Below the pieces are notes generated by a model, which was given only the letters and a program-made list of their open reading frames with translations, did no database searches and had not been told where the DNA came from. A stretch of DNA of 64,000 nucleotides, taken from Ailanthus altissimus. Its lineage: Eukaryota; Streptophyta; Magnoliopsida; Sapindales; Simaroubaceae. The position numbers and the translations under genes were made by a program. The DNA lies in NCBI GenBank assembly GCA_946807835.1, contig OX327684.1:36640501-36704500 (forward strand), read 5' to 3'. Shown here in pieces: positions 12,980-25,512 of the stretch (the stretch's first letter is position 1; each line of letters starts with the position of its first letter).

Positions 12980-15531
12980 TTAAGAAGAGCAGCAACCACT
13001 CTTCTGTGCAACAGGCTGCCCTCGGATATTTACGGTTGGAGGCCTTGCGTTGTTCATGGCTGGTTGGCTCGCCATCCTGCATTTAATGATAAACTTAAAA
13101 GTCAATAGCGCAAATGCATAAAGTAACCAATATTTTTATAAGGGATCAAGTATGTATTTACAAATGTATCTTTATAAGAAAAGGATCAGGGATTTATATA
13201 AATTTAAAGTATGTGTATAATGCCGGGTGGCTTGGCAGCTCAATTCCATGTTGAACACTGAAAAAAAATCTGTAATAAAACTGCTTGATCTCATAACTTG
13301 AAAAGCCCACAAGTTTGGATTTTCACACATTAGTTATAGCTCGTGACCTCAATGTATTTGCTAACCTATTTGATGAATAGATTTTGACATGTGACATTAA
13401 GTAGAGGTTTTCTTTTAACCCTTTTAGGGTAATCTGACTACTTCAGAAGCTCATAATCTATGGAATATTCTACATAGAGCCTTCTCCAGATCTTACAAAC
13501 AAGTTGCCTGATAATGGCAAAATTGAAAAGGCAGTGTCATCTCTCTAATTACTTCTAGACAATCTCGGCATCTGTATTTACTTTATCTAATTGATGTCTA
13601 ATATAGATAACAAATTTGCATCAGTACCTATCCTTGATTGAAGCAGCCATGGCCATGAAAGCCTGTTCCACATTGGTAGAATCTTTTGCACTGGTTTCCA
13701 TAAAAGGGATTCCAATTTCATCTGCAAATGCCTGATAACGGAGAGGGGGAGAAGGTTCAAAAGAATTTCAAACCATTAATATTTTATTAGCAAACTTTAA
13801 CTTGATCATATAACATATGCCTTGAACCTTGTTAAGGAAAAAAGAAAGGAACATCTCAATGTAGGGAAGAAGCTAATACCTTGGCTGTTTCATATGAAAC
13901 AACTTTATTTGCAGTGAGATCACACTTGTTTCCAACCAGAAGCTTGTTGACATTATCACTAGCATAGCGATCAATTTCATTCAACCACTGCTTGACATTA
14001 TTGAAGCTCTCTTGGTCCGTCACATCGTAAACAATCTAACAAAGAACCCACCCAATAGGAAAACTCATTGTAAGAAAACCAAAAAGGGGTCAAAAATTAA
14101 CTGCAATAGTGAAGTTGTAAGAAAGAATGAGATCACCCACTATGATACCATGTGCCCCACGGTAGTAGCTGCTGGTGATTGTCCTAAATCGTTCTTGGCC
14201 AGCAGTGTCCCACTGCACATCAAACAAATGGTAAACCAACTACTTTGTAAATCATTGAGAAACAATAGCTCAGGAAAAAGGTGTACTCAACTTAAATCTA
14301 GCAACAAAGTATTGTATTAGATAACATCAAATAGAATCCACCGGGCAAACAATGTCATACAATTTGAAGTTTAATGGTCTTCCCATCTTGTTCCACGGTG
14401 CGTATTTTCTACCCAAAACAGTACAAAACATTAGTATCGGTGGTTTATACACTTTCGTCAATGCAGAGTCAAATTAAACACAGGCAATTTTAACTTACAA
14501 AATCAACTCCAATGGTGCTGATGTAACTCTCAATATATGAATCATCCTGGATCAAAAGTTAATAAAGAATTGAGAAATCATCAAATGTCATGAGTTACAA
14601 ACAACAAGCAAGAAACATACAGCAAATCTCAGGAGAAGACAGGATTTGCCAACGCCAGAATCTCCAATAAGCAGGAGCTTAAACAGATAGTCACTGCAGA
14701 AGAACAAGGAGAAAAATTAACTGTAGGTTGCAAAACAATGAAATGTACATCCAAAACCTATAATATCCACACACTCATCCCCCAAGTGTAAAACAAGACA
14801 TCCCATGATTTTATCATTGGGAGACAACATCATTCTGTAAATCTTGTTCAGGAAGATTTTACTACTTGAGATCTTTTTAGCTAAGTGCGAAAACTTTCAA
14901 GCGAGAGTATGTCGCATCAAATTCCTAAGCAGTTAGGAACAATTTACTTTCAATTAAATTAACAACTAAAACAAACTATCAACTTTGGGCAGGAGGCAGT
15001 CAATTGAAATCATCTATAACACAATGATAAGCAAATACTTGTCGAGTTCAACTAATTAGGTGTAATGGAGGGTAGAACAAACATTATTGTCGAATATGAC
15101 GAGGCAATAGATCTGTAATAGATAGTAAGTACATATTCACAAATATACAAGCTACAAAAGAAGTTATGGAACCCAAAAATTCAAATAAGGGCATTCATTG
15201 AAATTAAACATTTGCATTAAAATTTCCTTCGCACGGAAACTAAACAGTAAAAATTAAAAACGATACCGAAGATCCGAACAAGAAAATTCTGCAAACGGAG
15301 TCGATGATTCGCAAAAGGTGCAGATAAATCAATTCACGAGAATCATCATCTTAAATCACAATCAGCGGATCTAAAATCTATCATTAATTTGATGATCTTC
15401 ATACTTAAAACTTCTCATATCGTAATAGAAACCTTAAAAGGACGTAACACAACAAGACAAGAAATACATGATATGAACATACTGTTATTTAAAGTTCAAG
15501 CGTGGAGAGGAACTTACTACTCGGGATTCAT
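12980..15531 (-). CDS. RABD2: Rab GTPase, RABD2/Rab1 type
   Basis: This small GTPase controls ER-to-Golgi vesicle traffic. Eight exons on the minus strand sum to 612 nt (203 residues plus stop): 15518-15531, 14621-14693, 14499-14546, 14361-14408, 14141-14212, 13880-14035, 13628-13731 and 12980-13076. All have GT-AG borders. Visible motifs are the P-loop GDSGVGKS (residues 15-22), switch [10 protein letters not shown], switch [16 protein letters not shown] for guanine binding, ETSAK, and a C-terminal GCCSS double-cysteine for geranylgeranylation. The length equals the usual 202-203. The start [19 protein letters not shown] is the RABD2 consensus. The first exon codes only four full residues before a long intron, as is common in this family. 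Most residues match RABD2 rather than RABD1, although GIIIVYD recalls RABD1. The gene looks fully functional. Confidence 0.96.
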
Positions 15532-16829
15532 CGTCGTTGAGTGAGCGGGGATAGAGAAGCTGAGAGGATAAACGAAATCCGATGAAATCTCCGGCGAGAT
15601 CTGGGATATTTATTGAAGTTTCGCCGGAAAAATATTAAATGTCAACTGAAATAAGAAGATAAGACAAAGTGATTGAAACGACGAGTAAATAAAAATATCA
15701 CTTATTAATTATTATATCAAATAAGGAGATTTTATCATTGAAGAATATTCGATTTTTTATTTTTTGGGGCAGCCTTAATGGGCTGGGCCCAATAATGACG
15801 AACTCGGGAACGTATTGGACTCGCTGCAATTGGGCTGATGAAGGCCTAAAAAATAGCCCAACACAAGTGGACTGAATTGTTTGGTGAAGTTAACTTTTAT
15901 CGCATCTGTCCTTTTAGTTTGTTTTAGGTTTTTCTTTATGTTTCCGACCAGCTTGTTTCGCCGGCCGATCTGCAGTGTTCTTTGGCTTTGTTGTCTATCG
16001 AGTCTCAACTGCCAGTTTCCATGCTTCCTTAGTTCCTGTCGTGTTTCTCCGACCTTATTGCACCAAATCGACTATTGCAGAGTTCATACAGCCACCACAG
16101 AGGTTCATTAATGATCTCTATTCGGCTAGTTTTCCTGGTTATTGTGGGCCTATCTAGTGCACAAATCCATCAAGGTGCAGAGTCAGTGTTGTGCCCACTG
16201 ACCATCAATCCAAATCTTGTCAAATTATGCCGATGTCTCGTCGAAGAGCCGCTGCCGCGATGCACAATAATCCCCTTAACCAGTCGTCGTCCTTCTTCAT
16301 AGCAAGGTCAGTAGTCACTAGCCATTTTTGGCATTTGGAGATACTGTTCCAAGACACCAAACCCTTGTTGGCCAACGGTGCTTGACAGGATCTACTTGGT
16401 GGTGGTTGTACATGGTGTTGTTGATTGTTTTTAGATATGTATTAGATTGTTTTGATTATTTATAGTAGTATGTGTATTTTTTTCCCTCATGTGTGAGTTG
16501 TTTTAATTTGCACCCTGATTATCAGGGTTATTGTTCTCCTTTTTTGGGAAAGGTTTCCCAATCGAAAATACTTTTATTTTCTTTGGTTGTAAGGGGTTGG
16601 GATCGAGCATTCATCGCAAATATATTATTAGATCCCGTTAATTTTTTTAATTAATTATTAGAAGTTCCTAATGATGTATCTTTACTGCTTTTTTTAATAT
16701 ATTTTATGATATTTTAAAAAAAATGTACATTTTTCAAATTTTCTTTTATTCTTTATAAAGCAATCATTCACTATTTAGTCTCGTTAGATATGTTTTTAGT
16801 AATAATTTTATACTTTTACCTAAGGAAAA
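15532..16829. other. RABD2 promoter side and unexplained GC-richer island
   Basis: The first 100 bases are the RABD2 5' UTR and promoter (gene reads leftwards). From about 15880 to 16640 the base composition is clearly less AT-rich and several short overlapping frames exist. None has a recognisable domain or conserved ending, and stops are frequent in all frames. I consider it probable transposon debris or a non-coding transcript, not a protein gene. Confidence 0.4.
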
Positions 16830-17820
16830 AAGACATTTGTTGTTCCTTGAATTGACCTATTATCTAAATTTATTTTCTTTATTTTAAAATACTCAATTTT
16901 ATCTTAATCTATTAGGCCACTGTCGTTTAAGTTGATGATTGAATGAAAAAAATTATAATTCAACAAGAAGAGAAAAATACATGTTGATCAAGTGTTAAAT
17001 AATCATTAGTAATTAATTAAATAAAAAATTAAAAATAAGTCTCTATTACTATCGTCAGTCACTTTTTTCAGCCGTCATCAGCCTCTATGGATAAAAATAA
17101 TCAAAGTTTATATTATTGAAATTCATTTTTTCTAATCTAAAAAATAGTGAAATTATTTGGACAAAAAAAAAATCAAAAGGCGACCAAAAATAAAGAAAGA
17201 GGAGAGTAGCCACCATCGCACTGTCATTACCATTGGATAGATCTGGTGCTAATCTATTTATTAGTGGCGCTACAAGTCACTACCCTACCATTAATGACCA
17301 CTACCATCCTACATTGGGGAGGTTTAATGATGGCATGGTGATGATCACCGCCCACTCCCCTAATTTTTTGTTGTCTTTTGGTTTTTTTTTTTTTAAATAA
17401 AAATAAATTTATTATTGTGTAGATCAAGAATAATAAAATCTAGTAATATAAGTTCTTATCATTTTGTTGTTTAAGGATGGTGGCAACTGATGAAGGCTTT
17501 TTTATTTTTAAATTTTTTTATGTTTTTAATAATTTTTTAAAAATAAATATTAAAATTTAATCTTATCTTAGTGTGTCACATGTCATTTTTATTAATGACC
17601 AATCATTGATTGACATGTGGACATAAAAGACGTGATCAAACAATCAGTAATTGACATATGAATTTTAACAAAGGCAAAAATGTCATTGTATAGTAAAATA
17701 AACTTTTTCATCAAATTTAACAGTACTAGCTTAATGGACTATACAAAAAATAAATATTTTAAAACAATAAGAAAAAATTTGGAAAATAAATTAAATTTGA
17801 GGGACAAAAATAAACAAAAT
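16830..17820. mobile_element. Non-autonomous element with long inverted termini
   Basis: The left end (about 16835-16925) and the reverse complement of the right end (about 17715-17815) align along about 80-90 bp. Both read roughly as ttgt(t)cc-tt-aattt, then ttattttctttattttaaaata, then a cttaat/tccatta-like block. Similarity seems to extend inwards. The roughly 1-kb interior has no transposase frame. The layout suits an old MULE-like or other TIR element. No clean target-site duplication was found. Confidence 0.45.
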
Positions 17821-17889
17821 TATCACTACTTTTTAAGAAATAAAGAGTGGTAATGACCATAATATCATAGCAAGCGAAAATTTTCTTAT

Positions 17890-18925
17890 TTATACTTTGG
17901 GATGAATGTCATATTTATAGACCATGATTTAATATTTGGTATTGTGTTGATTTATAAGATTTTTAAATTTATTTGGAGGACTAAATTAAAATATTATGAA
18001 AAGATTAAGGATTAGTTTGAGAAAAGAGAGAAGAATAAGAAGAAGAAGTGAGAATTGGAGCTTTAAACTTTAAAAGCTATATCATAATCACTCTCTAATT
18101 TTTTATATTAATTATGTAATTTTTGTTTAGTTTTGATTTCTGAAAACATGTCGATTTGAGAATTTGATGAGATATACTTAGAGTTGATAATGATTATATG
18201 AACAAGATAAGGAATCATAAATGATTTGGAAATATTTTTCATGATAATACATTAGTCCAAAAATGTTATAAATTTATGTGGTTGGATTTTGGCTCTATAG
18301 TTTAAAATTATGAAACATATGCATGTTTATGACCATTTAGAACTTTGAATTGTTTGCAAATTTCATAAATTGGATTTTTAGTAATTTAATAAAAATAACC
18401 ATAAAATTATGAGAATCTTCTATTTCTGCAATATGATCAAATGACAAATTAAGTTTGATCTATCAAATGATTTTATAAAATTATATATATTTTTAAAAAT
18501 AATACATACAAAATTCATAATTTCTCTCACTATTTTTAAAATTTTATGATTTTCTAAATTAGGTGACCCTAGTGCAGGAATTTGTTGACAAATTCTGAAT
18601 ATTTAAAATAAAATTCATTTTCAAATACTTTCTTGGTGAATTTAGCCTTAAATGAATTGGTATGGAATAAAATATGTGTCACGAATAATTCTTATACAGT
18701 TTTATAATTTTTGAATAAGTATGTGAGTGTATAAAATTCGGATACTAAAAATTGTTATGTGAATGTTCTGATTTGGTCAAGTTATGAACTTAGTTTTAAG
18801 AGTGATTTGATATGTATTTTGAAAGAGATAAATATTGATGTCTTTTATATAAACATTGTTAGATGTATGAGAAAATTTGGTTGAATACTAGTGGGTATAA
18901 TTGACAAATTTTTAGGAAATCTTAC
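17890..18925 (+). mobile_element. Old, diverged LTR fragment of family 1
   Basis: This stretch aligns in the plus direction with the LTR at 62142-64000. Shared landmarks, in the same order, include the tttatttggaggactaaatt-like block, the agaag-rich purine tract near 18030, the gttttgatttctg(a/g)aaa block near 18131, and the tatgtgtca...taattcttatacagttttataatttttga block near 18675. Divergence is high. It stops exactly where the younger minus-strand LTR begins at 18926, so it looks like the host of a nested insertion. Confidence 0.55.
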
Positions 18926-21628
18926 TGTCACGCCCCAGACCCAAAAGATCTGACACACGACATCACTTACATTCATTCAATAATACTTAAGCATTTATTT
19001 TAATTTCTTTCAGAATTATAGCAATTGAATTATGACTGGGACAATTAGTAAACCAGAGATACGCAGAGTTTTCTCAGAGATTAACACTCTACTACGTCAC
19101 CAGTAGCAACTTTGTTATCGGAAGCCCAGAATATATTCATTGCAAATTCTTACTTAAAATCAATCCATTACTACATTTGGTGAAACTTAAACTAAATCCA
19201 ACCACACAATAAAATAATACATAGGTATTTATTCACTAGGGACAAATCAAATATCTTATCCCACGTGTCCCCAAATAAAACACTTAGCAACCTAACAACT
19301 TAGGGAACCCAAGGAACAGCAGAAGCCTTGCCAAATCCGCTATGCACACATGTACCTTATTTACCTGAAATCACCATAAACTATAATGAGTATAAAACTC
19401 AGTAAGCATACTAGTTTTTCATATATCAAATACAAATACATATATATACACGATGCATATGTATGATATGCTGTGATCAATCAAAATCATAATCTTATCA
19501 AATCACATATCATGTAAGCGCTTACACATTCTTTCAAAACACATAATAGGAATACCATCACTCAACTACTACTTAGTAGGACTTACATATCACATATCAC
19601 ATAATGAGCCAAATGTCACTCGTAGGTGACATACCGTATGAGAGGAATAGTACAAGTGAGGTCTTTAAATCACACATATATAACGCTTATGCCCGAAGGT
19701 AAAAGCCAAACCCTCACCCTGATCATCGGTGAGTCCTCTCACATGTACCAATACGCCACCACACGAATGTGATGACTCACACTTCCTTTAGGTACCAATA
19801 GGATCCTCCCTACATACGGAACACATAACATATACCAATCCCGAAGGAAAGGCCACACATAAAGGCTCCACAAATCACATAAAATGCCTACTAAGTTAAC
19901 AGTGAGTTCAAGTACCCTCAAATCACAAAATATTTCTCATGGACATATTACACTTCAAAAGCTTTCTTTGTTAAACGCATCTTATTTTGGAAAGCTCACT
20001 TTCAAAAACACATGTATGTCCATGCTCAATGTCAATGCTCACATTCATAAACATATATTCACATTTCATATCAAAATATACTTTGACATATCATAAACAT
20101 ATTCTTAACCCCATTTACAAAATCATACAAAACAATTATTATGTTTATTGTGATTCCAGTAGTAAGTCTAGTATACTTACCTCTTAACACTTTCAGCTAC
20201 AAGGCTTAAATCTCCTTAACCTATTAATGGAGATTAATCCTTTCATAAGCCTCACAATTCACACAAAATACTTTAAATAGCTTACAAAATTATACACAAT
20301 GCATTTATCACATCAAATTGGTCTAAATATTTGGTTTCTCAAAACCTGTCATTCTGACCACTTACACTTGACAAAAATTTTTAATACATCAAATGATGTC
20401 CAATTACTCCAAAATCAGAATATACCATTCTTGACTCATATATCCTTCTTATATATTAATATTATATCAAATTTCCTACACAATCCATTCCATACACACC
20501 ATCGAATCCAAACTACAAACCTGACAGGATCAAGATACTTACTGAACAGTATTCAATCTCTCAATTTTATAAAATCATATACTAACTCAAAAATTATAAA
20601 AATACCACATAATTACTCTTAACACATATCTCAGTTCATGATAAATATTTCACTTCCAAATCACTGCCAAAAGTATTTTAAAACTATTTTATTCTATAAC
20701 TTTAAAAATCTGTTAATAAAATATTACAATGAGCTGATACACTTTAGAAATTCATAACACTTCAACCACATTGATCTAAATTCTCAATTCAGAGTATATC
20801 ATATTAGACATATAAACTTATCATATTCCACAAATTCATAATTTTTGAAGATCATTCAGTAGGACAAAAATTATTTTTCACTGTACTATACTGTTTACAC
20901 AGGAAATTTCCAGAATTTCAGGGTCATTTTGGTAAATTCACTATAAATTCAATTTCCAGAATTTTCAATTGATTCAAAGTCTCAGATGATCCTTAACATG
21001 TCTAACTTCATATACTCAAAATTCAAAACCAGAATCGAATCACAACAATTTATAAAATTCCTAGATCAAGAGGTTATCCAGCAGAAATTCCATAATTCAT
21101 CATGATTTATCAAACTATCTTATAGATCATCATCAATTCTCATATGATCTTACGAAATACACAACAAATCCTCAATTATACATATTTTCAGAAATCAAAA
21201 CTTAAAGGAATTAACTTAATTAATACCAATAAATTGAGAAATACGTATGATATACCTCTTGAAATTCAAAATTCCAATTTCTTCTTCTTCTCCTCTTTCT
21301 CTCTCCTCTATTTCTCTCTTCTCTCTCTTAAAATGGGTAGTTCGACCTAAAAATGGTAAATTAGGGTTTAAAAGTGTATTTTTATACTAAGAGGCTAATT
21401 TTTGGTATTTATGAATTTGCCCCCAAAACTTTCAAAGTATAACAATTTGGTCCCTAAAATAAATCTAAAGTCATACAAATAAACCCAATACTAATCGTAT
21501 ATCCTTAACCTATAAAATATTACTAATAACAATATATAATTCAAGTATTATCAACATACAAATAAAATACGTATATTTATACATATATAAATACTTATTT
21601 TTACCAGTCGCGGATACTGGTTACTACA
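18926..21628 (-). mobile_element. 3' LTR of a chromovirus-type Gypsy element (family 1)
   Basis: Read on the minus strand the LTR starts TGTAGTAACCAGTATCC and ends GGGGCGTGACA, the usual TG...CA ends, and is 2,703 bp long. A polypurine tract (aaggaggggaga) lies immediately upstream on the minus strand, next to remains of the polyprotein end, so this is a 3' LTR. Its twin at 62142-64000 is very similar; in one 200-bp stretch (19987-20187) the two translate identically. Open frames inside (for example 20299-20622) occur in both copies but are not genes. The 5-bp flank at the outer end is cttac. Confidence 0.85.
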
Positions 21629-21893
21629 ATTCTCCCCTCCTTATAAGAATTTCGTCCTCGAAATTCATGACTTAAGCAAACATATGGGGATACTTAGATT
21701 CCATTTCTTATTCTCATTCCCAAGTTTCCTTTTCAACAATATGGTTTATTCATAAAACATTTACAAAGCAATCTTCCTTGTATATAGGATTTGCTCATTG
21801 TGGTCCAAAATCCTGATAAACAGTCATTCATATGTTCAATTATCTCTAAGTTGGCTCATAACTTAGCATATGAGAGAAGTACGAAATATTCAT
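21629..21893 (-). pseudogene. Decayed Gypsy polyprotein C-terminus with chromodomain
   Basis: The minus strand read towards the LTR gives, in a single frame, SHMLSYEP, then several stops, then KEDCFVNVL*INHIVEKETWE*E*EMESKYPHMFA, and finally NFEDEILIRRGEL and a stop at the LTR. This order matches the end of Tekay/Del-type chromovirus polyproteins: the SHVLSYEP linker, a chromodomain with LVKVLW-NH and ETWE-EM--YPHLF, and an FEDE tail before the polypurine tract. At least three conserved Trp codons have become TGA. The rest of the element beyond 21893 is missing. It is an inactive remnant. Confidence 0.75.
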
Positions 21894-24051
21894 CCATAAA
21901 ATAAACACATAACACACATTATGAACTTATAAAATATATACACACATATTTTTATTTTTTTCTCTCATTCATTTAATATTTAATGGCATCTATACACGAT
22001 AAATCATAATTTCTGACCGTGCAAATTCAATTTGTTCACGTATGGGCCCCACCCATCAATATCAGCCAATCACCTGCCGTGCAATAGTATATGGCGAATA
22101 AAAGTCAGCCGTTAGATTATCATTATCCACGGGAGTTAAATAAGAAAGAAAAGAAAATCAAAACTCGTCTTTCTTCTGGAAAGTCTCTTCTAGAACTGAG
22201 TGTGAGAAGCGGCTACTCGAACGAGCTCTAACAAAGGGGATTTGAAAAACAGAGCGGAAATAGATTATCTGTAAATGCAGACGGAGAGTGTTTTAATTAT
22301 CTGTAAGTGGTCCTTCTACTTGGATTTTTTTTTTCTTCTGTAAAGAACTAGCTGATTCAATTGAATCTTGTTATTTTTTATTGAACATTTTATCATTATT
22401 ATTATTTATTTCAATAAACTTGCATTTCATTGCACATTTGAATCTGATTTTTGTGGGAATGATTTCGGGCCGTTGGTTGATTGTGATCCTTTGCGTGGTT
22501 GGAATAAAATTTATTTTAGTTGCTTTTTCTATCAGAATCAGTTTCTAAACTGTGTTTTCTTTGATGAGAATTAGTTGGTGTAAGAGAAAAAAATAATAAT
22601 AAAAGATGCAAAATAATCGTTTTTTACCAAAGCAAAATGAAAAATAAAAGTAATAATAAAAGATGCTATCAAAGTGTAAATGGAGTAAACAATGTATATT
22701 AGCTACCCATAGAAGAAATTTTGTTGTATCCGAATAATAATAGGTAACCTCCTCATCATTGGAATGTTTAATTGAAGAGAAGTCAGGATTGAGAAATAAA
22801 TTATGATGATCCCAAATAAAGTTAAGTCAGTAGATCTTTTATTCCTAGGATTGGTTATAAGACAGTTGTTTATTATTGAATAATAAGGAAATATGAGATC
22901 AAGAGAGCTTGACGTTTCTCACACCACAACATGACCAAGTTTGATGAAAACAAACAGTCTTTGTTTTACCTTGATGAAGCTATTAAAGTCTGATTTTGAA
23001 ATTTGGGCTTTTAATTCCAACTTGAAGGCCTCAATTTGATACATGCACCTTACGATTCATTGTACCAAAAGAAAATTCTTAGATATACTCTATGCAAGGC
23101 ACTTGACGCTTCCAAGGGTGTAAATGCTTTACGATTGAATTGCTGGTTGTCTTTACCTATAAATCCTTTTGAATGGACTTGATGTTCTTTTCACATACTA
23201 ATTTGTAAGATAATTAAGTAGAGATCTTCTGGAACAATGAGCATTATAAGTAATCCTTAAAATGATGGTCATGAGATTCTATGACTGTGCAGAATGTACA
23301 TCTGGAATGAGTATTTACTTCATTCTATGGTTTTTACTTGACCTATATGTTATTAATTTTTCAACATCCTTTCATCACTAGATAGTTTTGGCCAAATAAT
23401 ATGTTTTCCTTATTGCTTGTTAATTTCTATGGAATTATTTTGGAAATTGCTTCTAAAACTTATTAATAACAGGCTAAACAGGAAGGGGGAATAAAGAAAG
23501 GAAATGAAGAAGATTAGGGTTTTCAGAGGTTTACTTATGGGTTAGACTTCATATAGCCTTACGCATGTTTAAGCCGAGCCACAGCTTATGGCCCAACAGC
23601 CCAAATTGGGTGCTCTTTATTGTTACATTAGACCAATTATGTGGCCCTCTTACTAGATGCCATAGCTCCAAAGTCCTACCATGGCCTTGGGGCTTGTAGA
23701 TACAAGCACAAATCCTGTATTAAATGGATGACATTTATTTATTTTATCTACAAGGAAATACCAGCATGAAGTTGGTTATGTTATTTTGCAGTGAATAAAA
23801 AAGTATTAAATACCAGATATTCTGCTACTTTTCATTGCTTTCATGATTAGATTGGAGTCAGCTGCCACGTCGGGAGAAGAAAAAGATAAAGAATTATTCT
23901 TATATTCTGCATTATTTCCAACCAACTACACATACTATTAAAGTTGTAACATGCATGCATATAAAACTTACTAGGTTCTGAAACTAAAGCCACAAGCATA
24001 CTACATTAAACAAAAAGGAAAGAGTTTAACTGAAACCCACTGGAGCTTCTT
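21894..24051. other. Intergenic with a promoter-like stretch
   Basis: From about 22010 to 22310 the sequence resembles a plant promoter and 5' exon. It has gggccccacc near 22046, ccgttagatta near 22110, a GC-balanced leader, an ATG at 22276 followed by nine sense codons, and a good splice donor gtaagt at 22303. No downstream exon with recognisable protein could be joined. It could be an orphan promoter of a lost gene or a non-coding RNA. The remainder to 24051 shows nothing I can support. Confidence 0.3.
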
Positions 24052-25512
24052 TCATGGATTTATCTTCAGTGTATCAATGAACCTTCCCTTTGTGAAATCA
24101 TTACTTGAGATGTAGTCAAGGAATTCTCTGAAACTAAACTTCTTGTAGGACTCTGGATGCTGTTCATCCACGAGCTTTGGTGCCGGTCCTATCTTTTTGT
24201 CTAAATATAGGCTGTGAAGAGTTGCTATTGAAAGCCGCTGCTTCTCTTTGGTAAGAGTTACTCTGTGGATAACGCTCTTATATTGCCCATTGCTCATTAC
24301 TTCTCTCTGATCTCCCAACTGAACTATTAAAGCTCCTTCAACTACTGGAACAGATAGCCAATTCTTGTTTTGGTCCATGAGCTGAAGCCCTGGGAAGCTC
24401 TGGAGTAGGATGGTCCATGACCTAATGCCAGATCTGGTTCAGGGCATGCAGGGTAGCAATTTACAGCCATTACTTGCGAGCCTTCTTCAATTTCCTCTTG
24501 TAAGTAATTGAGGTCTAACCCTAAGCTTTCTAACACAATTTCCATAAGTTGTTTTTGTAGCAGTTGCACTGCCTTGGCATAGTTTCCCATCTTCTCTCTA
24601 AGAAACAGGAAATAGGTTTAGAAGTCACGCTGATGAATGGTTAGGTTGTAATTGCAAATTACATAAGAAAGTATGATTTCCTTTATTTATTTATAATTGT
24701 TTTTATATATTTCCATTGAAAGAGAAGACATCAATGCAGTATTAAAGTATTTAAGTCCATGAAGAATCATAGTTTAACTTACTTGTAACTTGGAGGGTTT
24801 GAAGGCCACAGATGGATCCAGTTTGAGATGGATGGGAGTAATGCTTGATGAAATCTCTCCAAAAATGAATTTTGTCTTTTGCATGATTTAAACTGGTGCC
24901 GTACCTTACAGGCTCACGAACATCGTCTGACACCAGATGCATCTTCTCCTCAATAGGCAAGTTAAAGAACTCCATTGCTGTATCTAGGGCTTCTTTCATC
25001 ATGGAAAGCGGGATTCCATGGTTTATCACCTGAAATAATGTAAGTACACCTTGAATTTGTGCAATAATATATACATGTATGCATGTCTTGGTATTTTACG
25101 TAAAAATATGACTGCTTTGTTATGGGAGTCTAAATATATGGACATGTCTTCTAAAGTGCTATGACATAGATAAAACTATATTTGGAACAACACCTGAAAG
25201 AACCCTATCTAAATATATGGACATGTCTTCTAAAGTGCTATGACATAGATAAAACTATATTTGGAACAACACCTGAAAGAACCCTATTTCCTTACATGCC
25301 CTTCGAATTTCATCAATGGTCTGAGACCTAAGGGATGGATCCTGTAAAGAGGAAGTGTATATAATGGCTAGGGTGTTGGAGAGGTTAATGCTTGTGTTTG
25401 GGCGTTCTGAAGGAGGAAGAACATATTTGTTAGGTACATGAACTACCCCCAGATTGTTAAGTGTCATTGCACTGTTATATGAACCATATGACCTCTTTCC
25501 CTCTGCTTCCAT
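24052..25512 (-). pseudogene. 2-oxoglutarate/Fe(II) dioxygenase pseudogene
   Basis: This resembles plant 2-ODD enzymes of the flavanone-3-hydroxylase-like/DMR6-like group, which oxidise small metabolites or hormones. Three exons are visible: 25273-25512 (start MEAEGKRSYGS), 24783-25029 (VINHGIPLSMMKEALDTAME) and 24052-24597 (to TLKINP). Splice sites are still good (Q|V and K|E joins). Two lesions break it. A one-base loss near 24830 shifts the frame after KHYSHP; the next frame restores a NWIHLWPSNPPSYK-like text. A deletion of about 25 nt near 24412-24420, between LALG and the TILLQSFPGLQ-like text, shifts the frame again and removes the HxD iron ligands. The distal SVIHRV histidine and RLSIAT arginine remain. 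A 79-bp tandem duplication has also copied the exon 1 end. It should be inactive. Confidence 0.88.
25129..25286. repeat. Perfect 79-bp tandem duplication
   Basis: Copies at 25129-25207 and 25208-25286 are identical as read. The unit starts tctaaatatatggacatg and ends gaaagaaccctat. The copy at 25208-25286 contains the last bases of dioxygenase exon 1 with its splice donor (25273). The other copy places a second, identical exon end and donor within the intron. Perfect identity implies a recent event. Confidence 0.95.

Noticed and set aside
14012..14320. 102-codon plus-strand frame within the RABD2 gene
   Set aside because: It is an antisense shadow across an intron and two exons of a well-supported gene.
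19884..20622. Open frames of 60-107 codons in the LTR, repeated at 63162-63900
   Set aside because: They are conserved only because the two LTRs are near copies. They run antisense to the LTR, have low-complexity composition and no domain.
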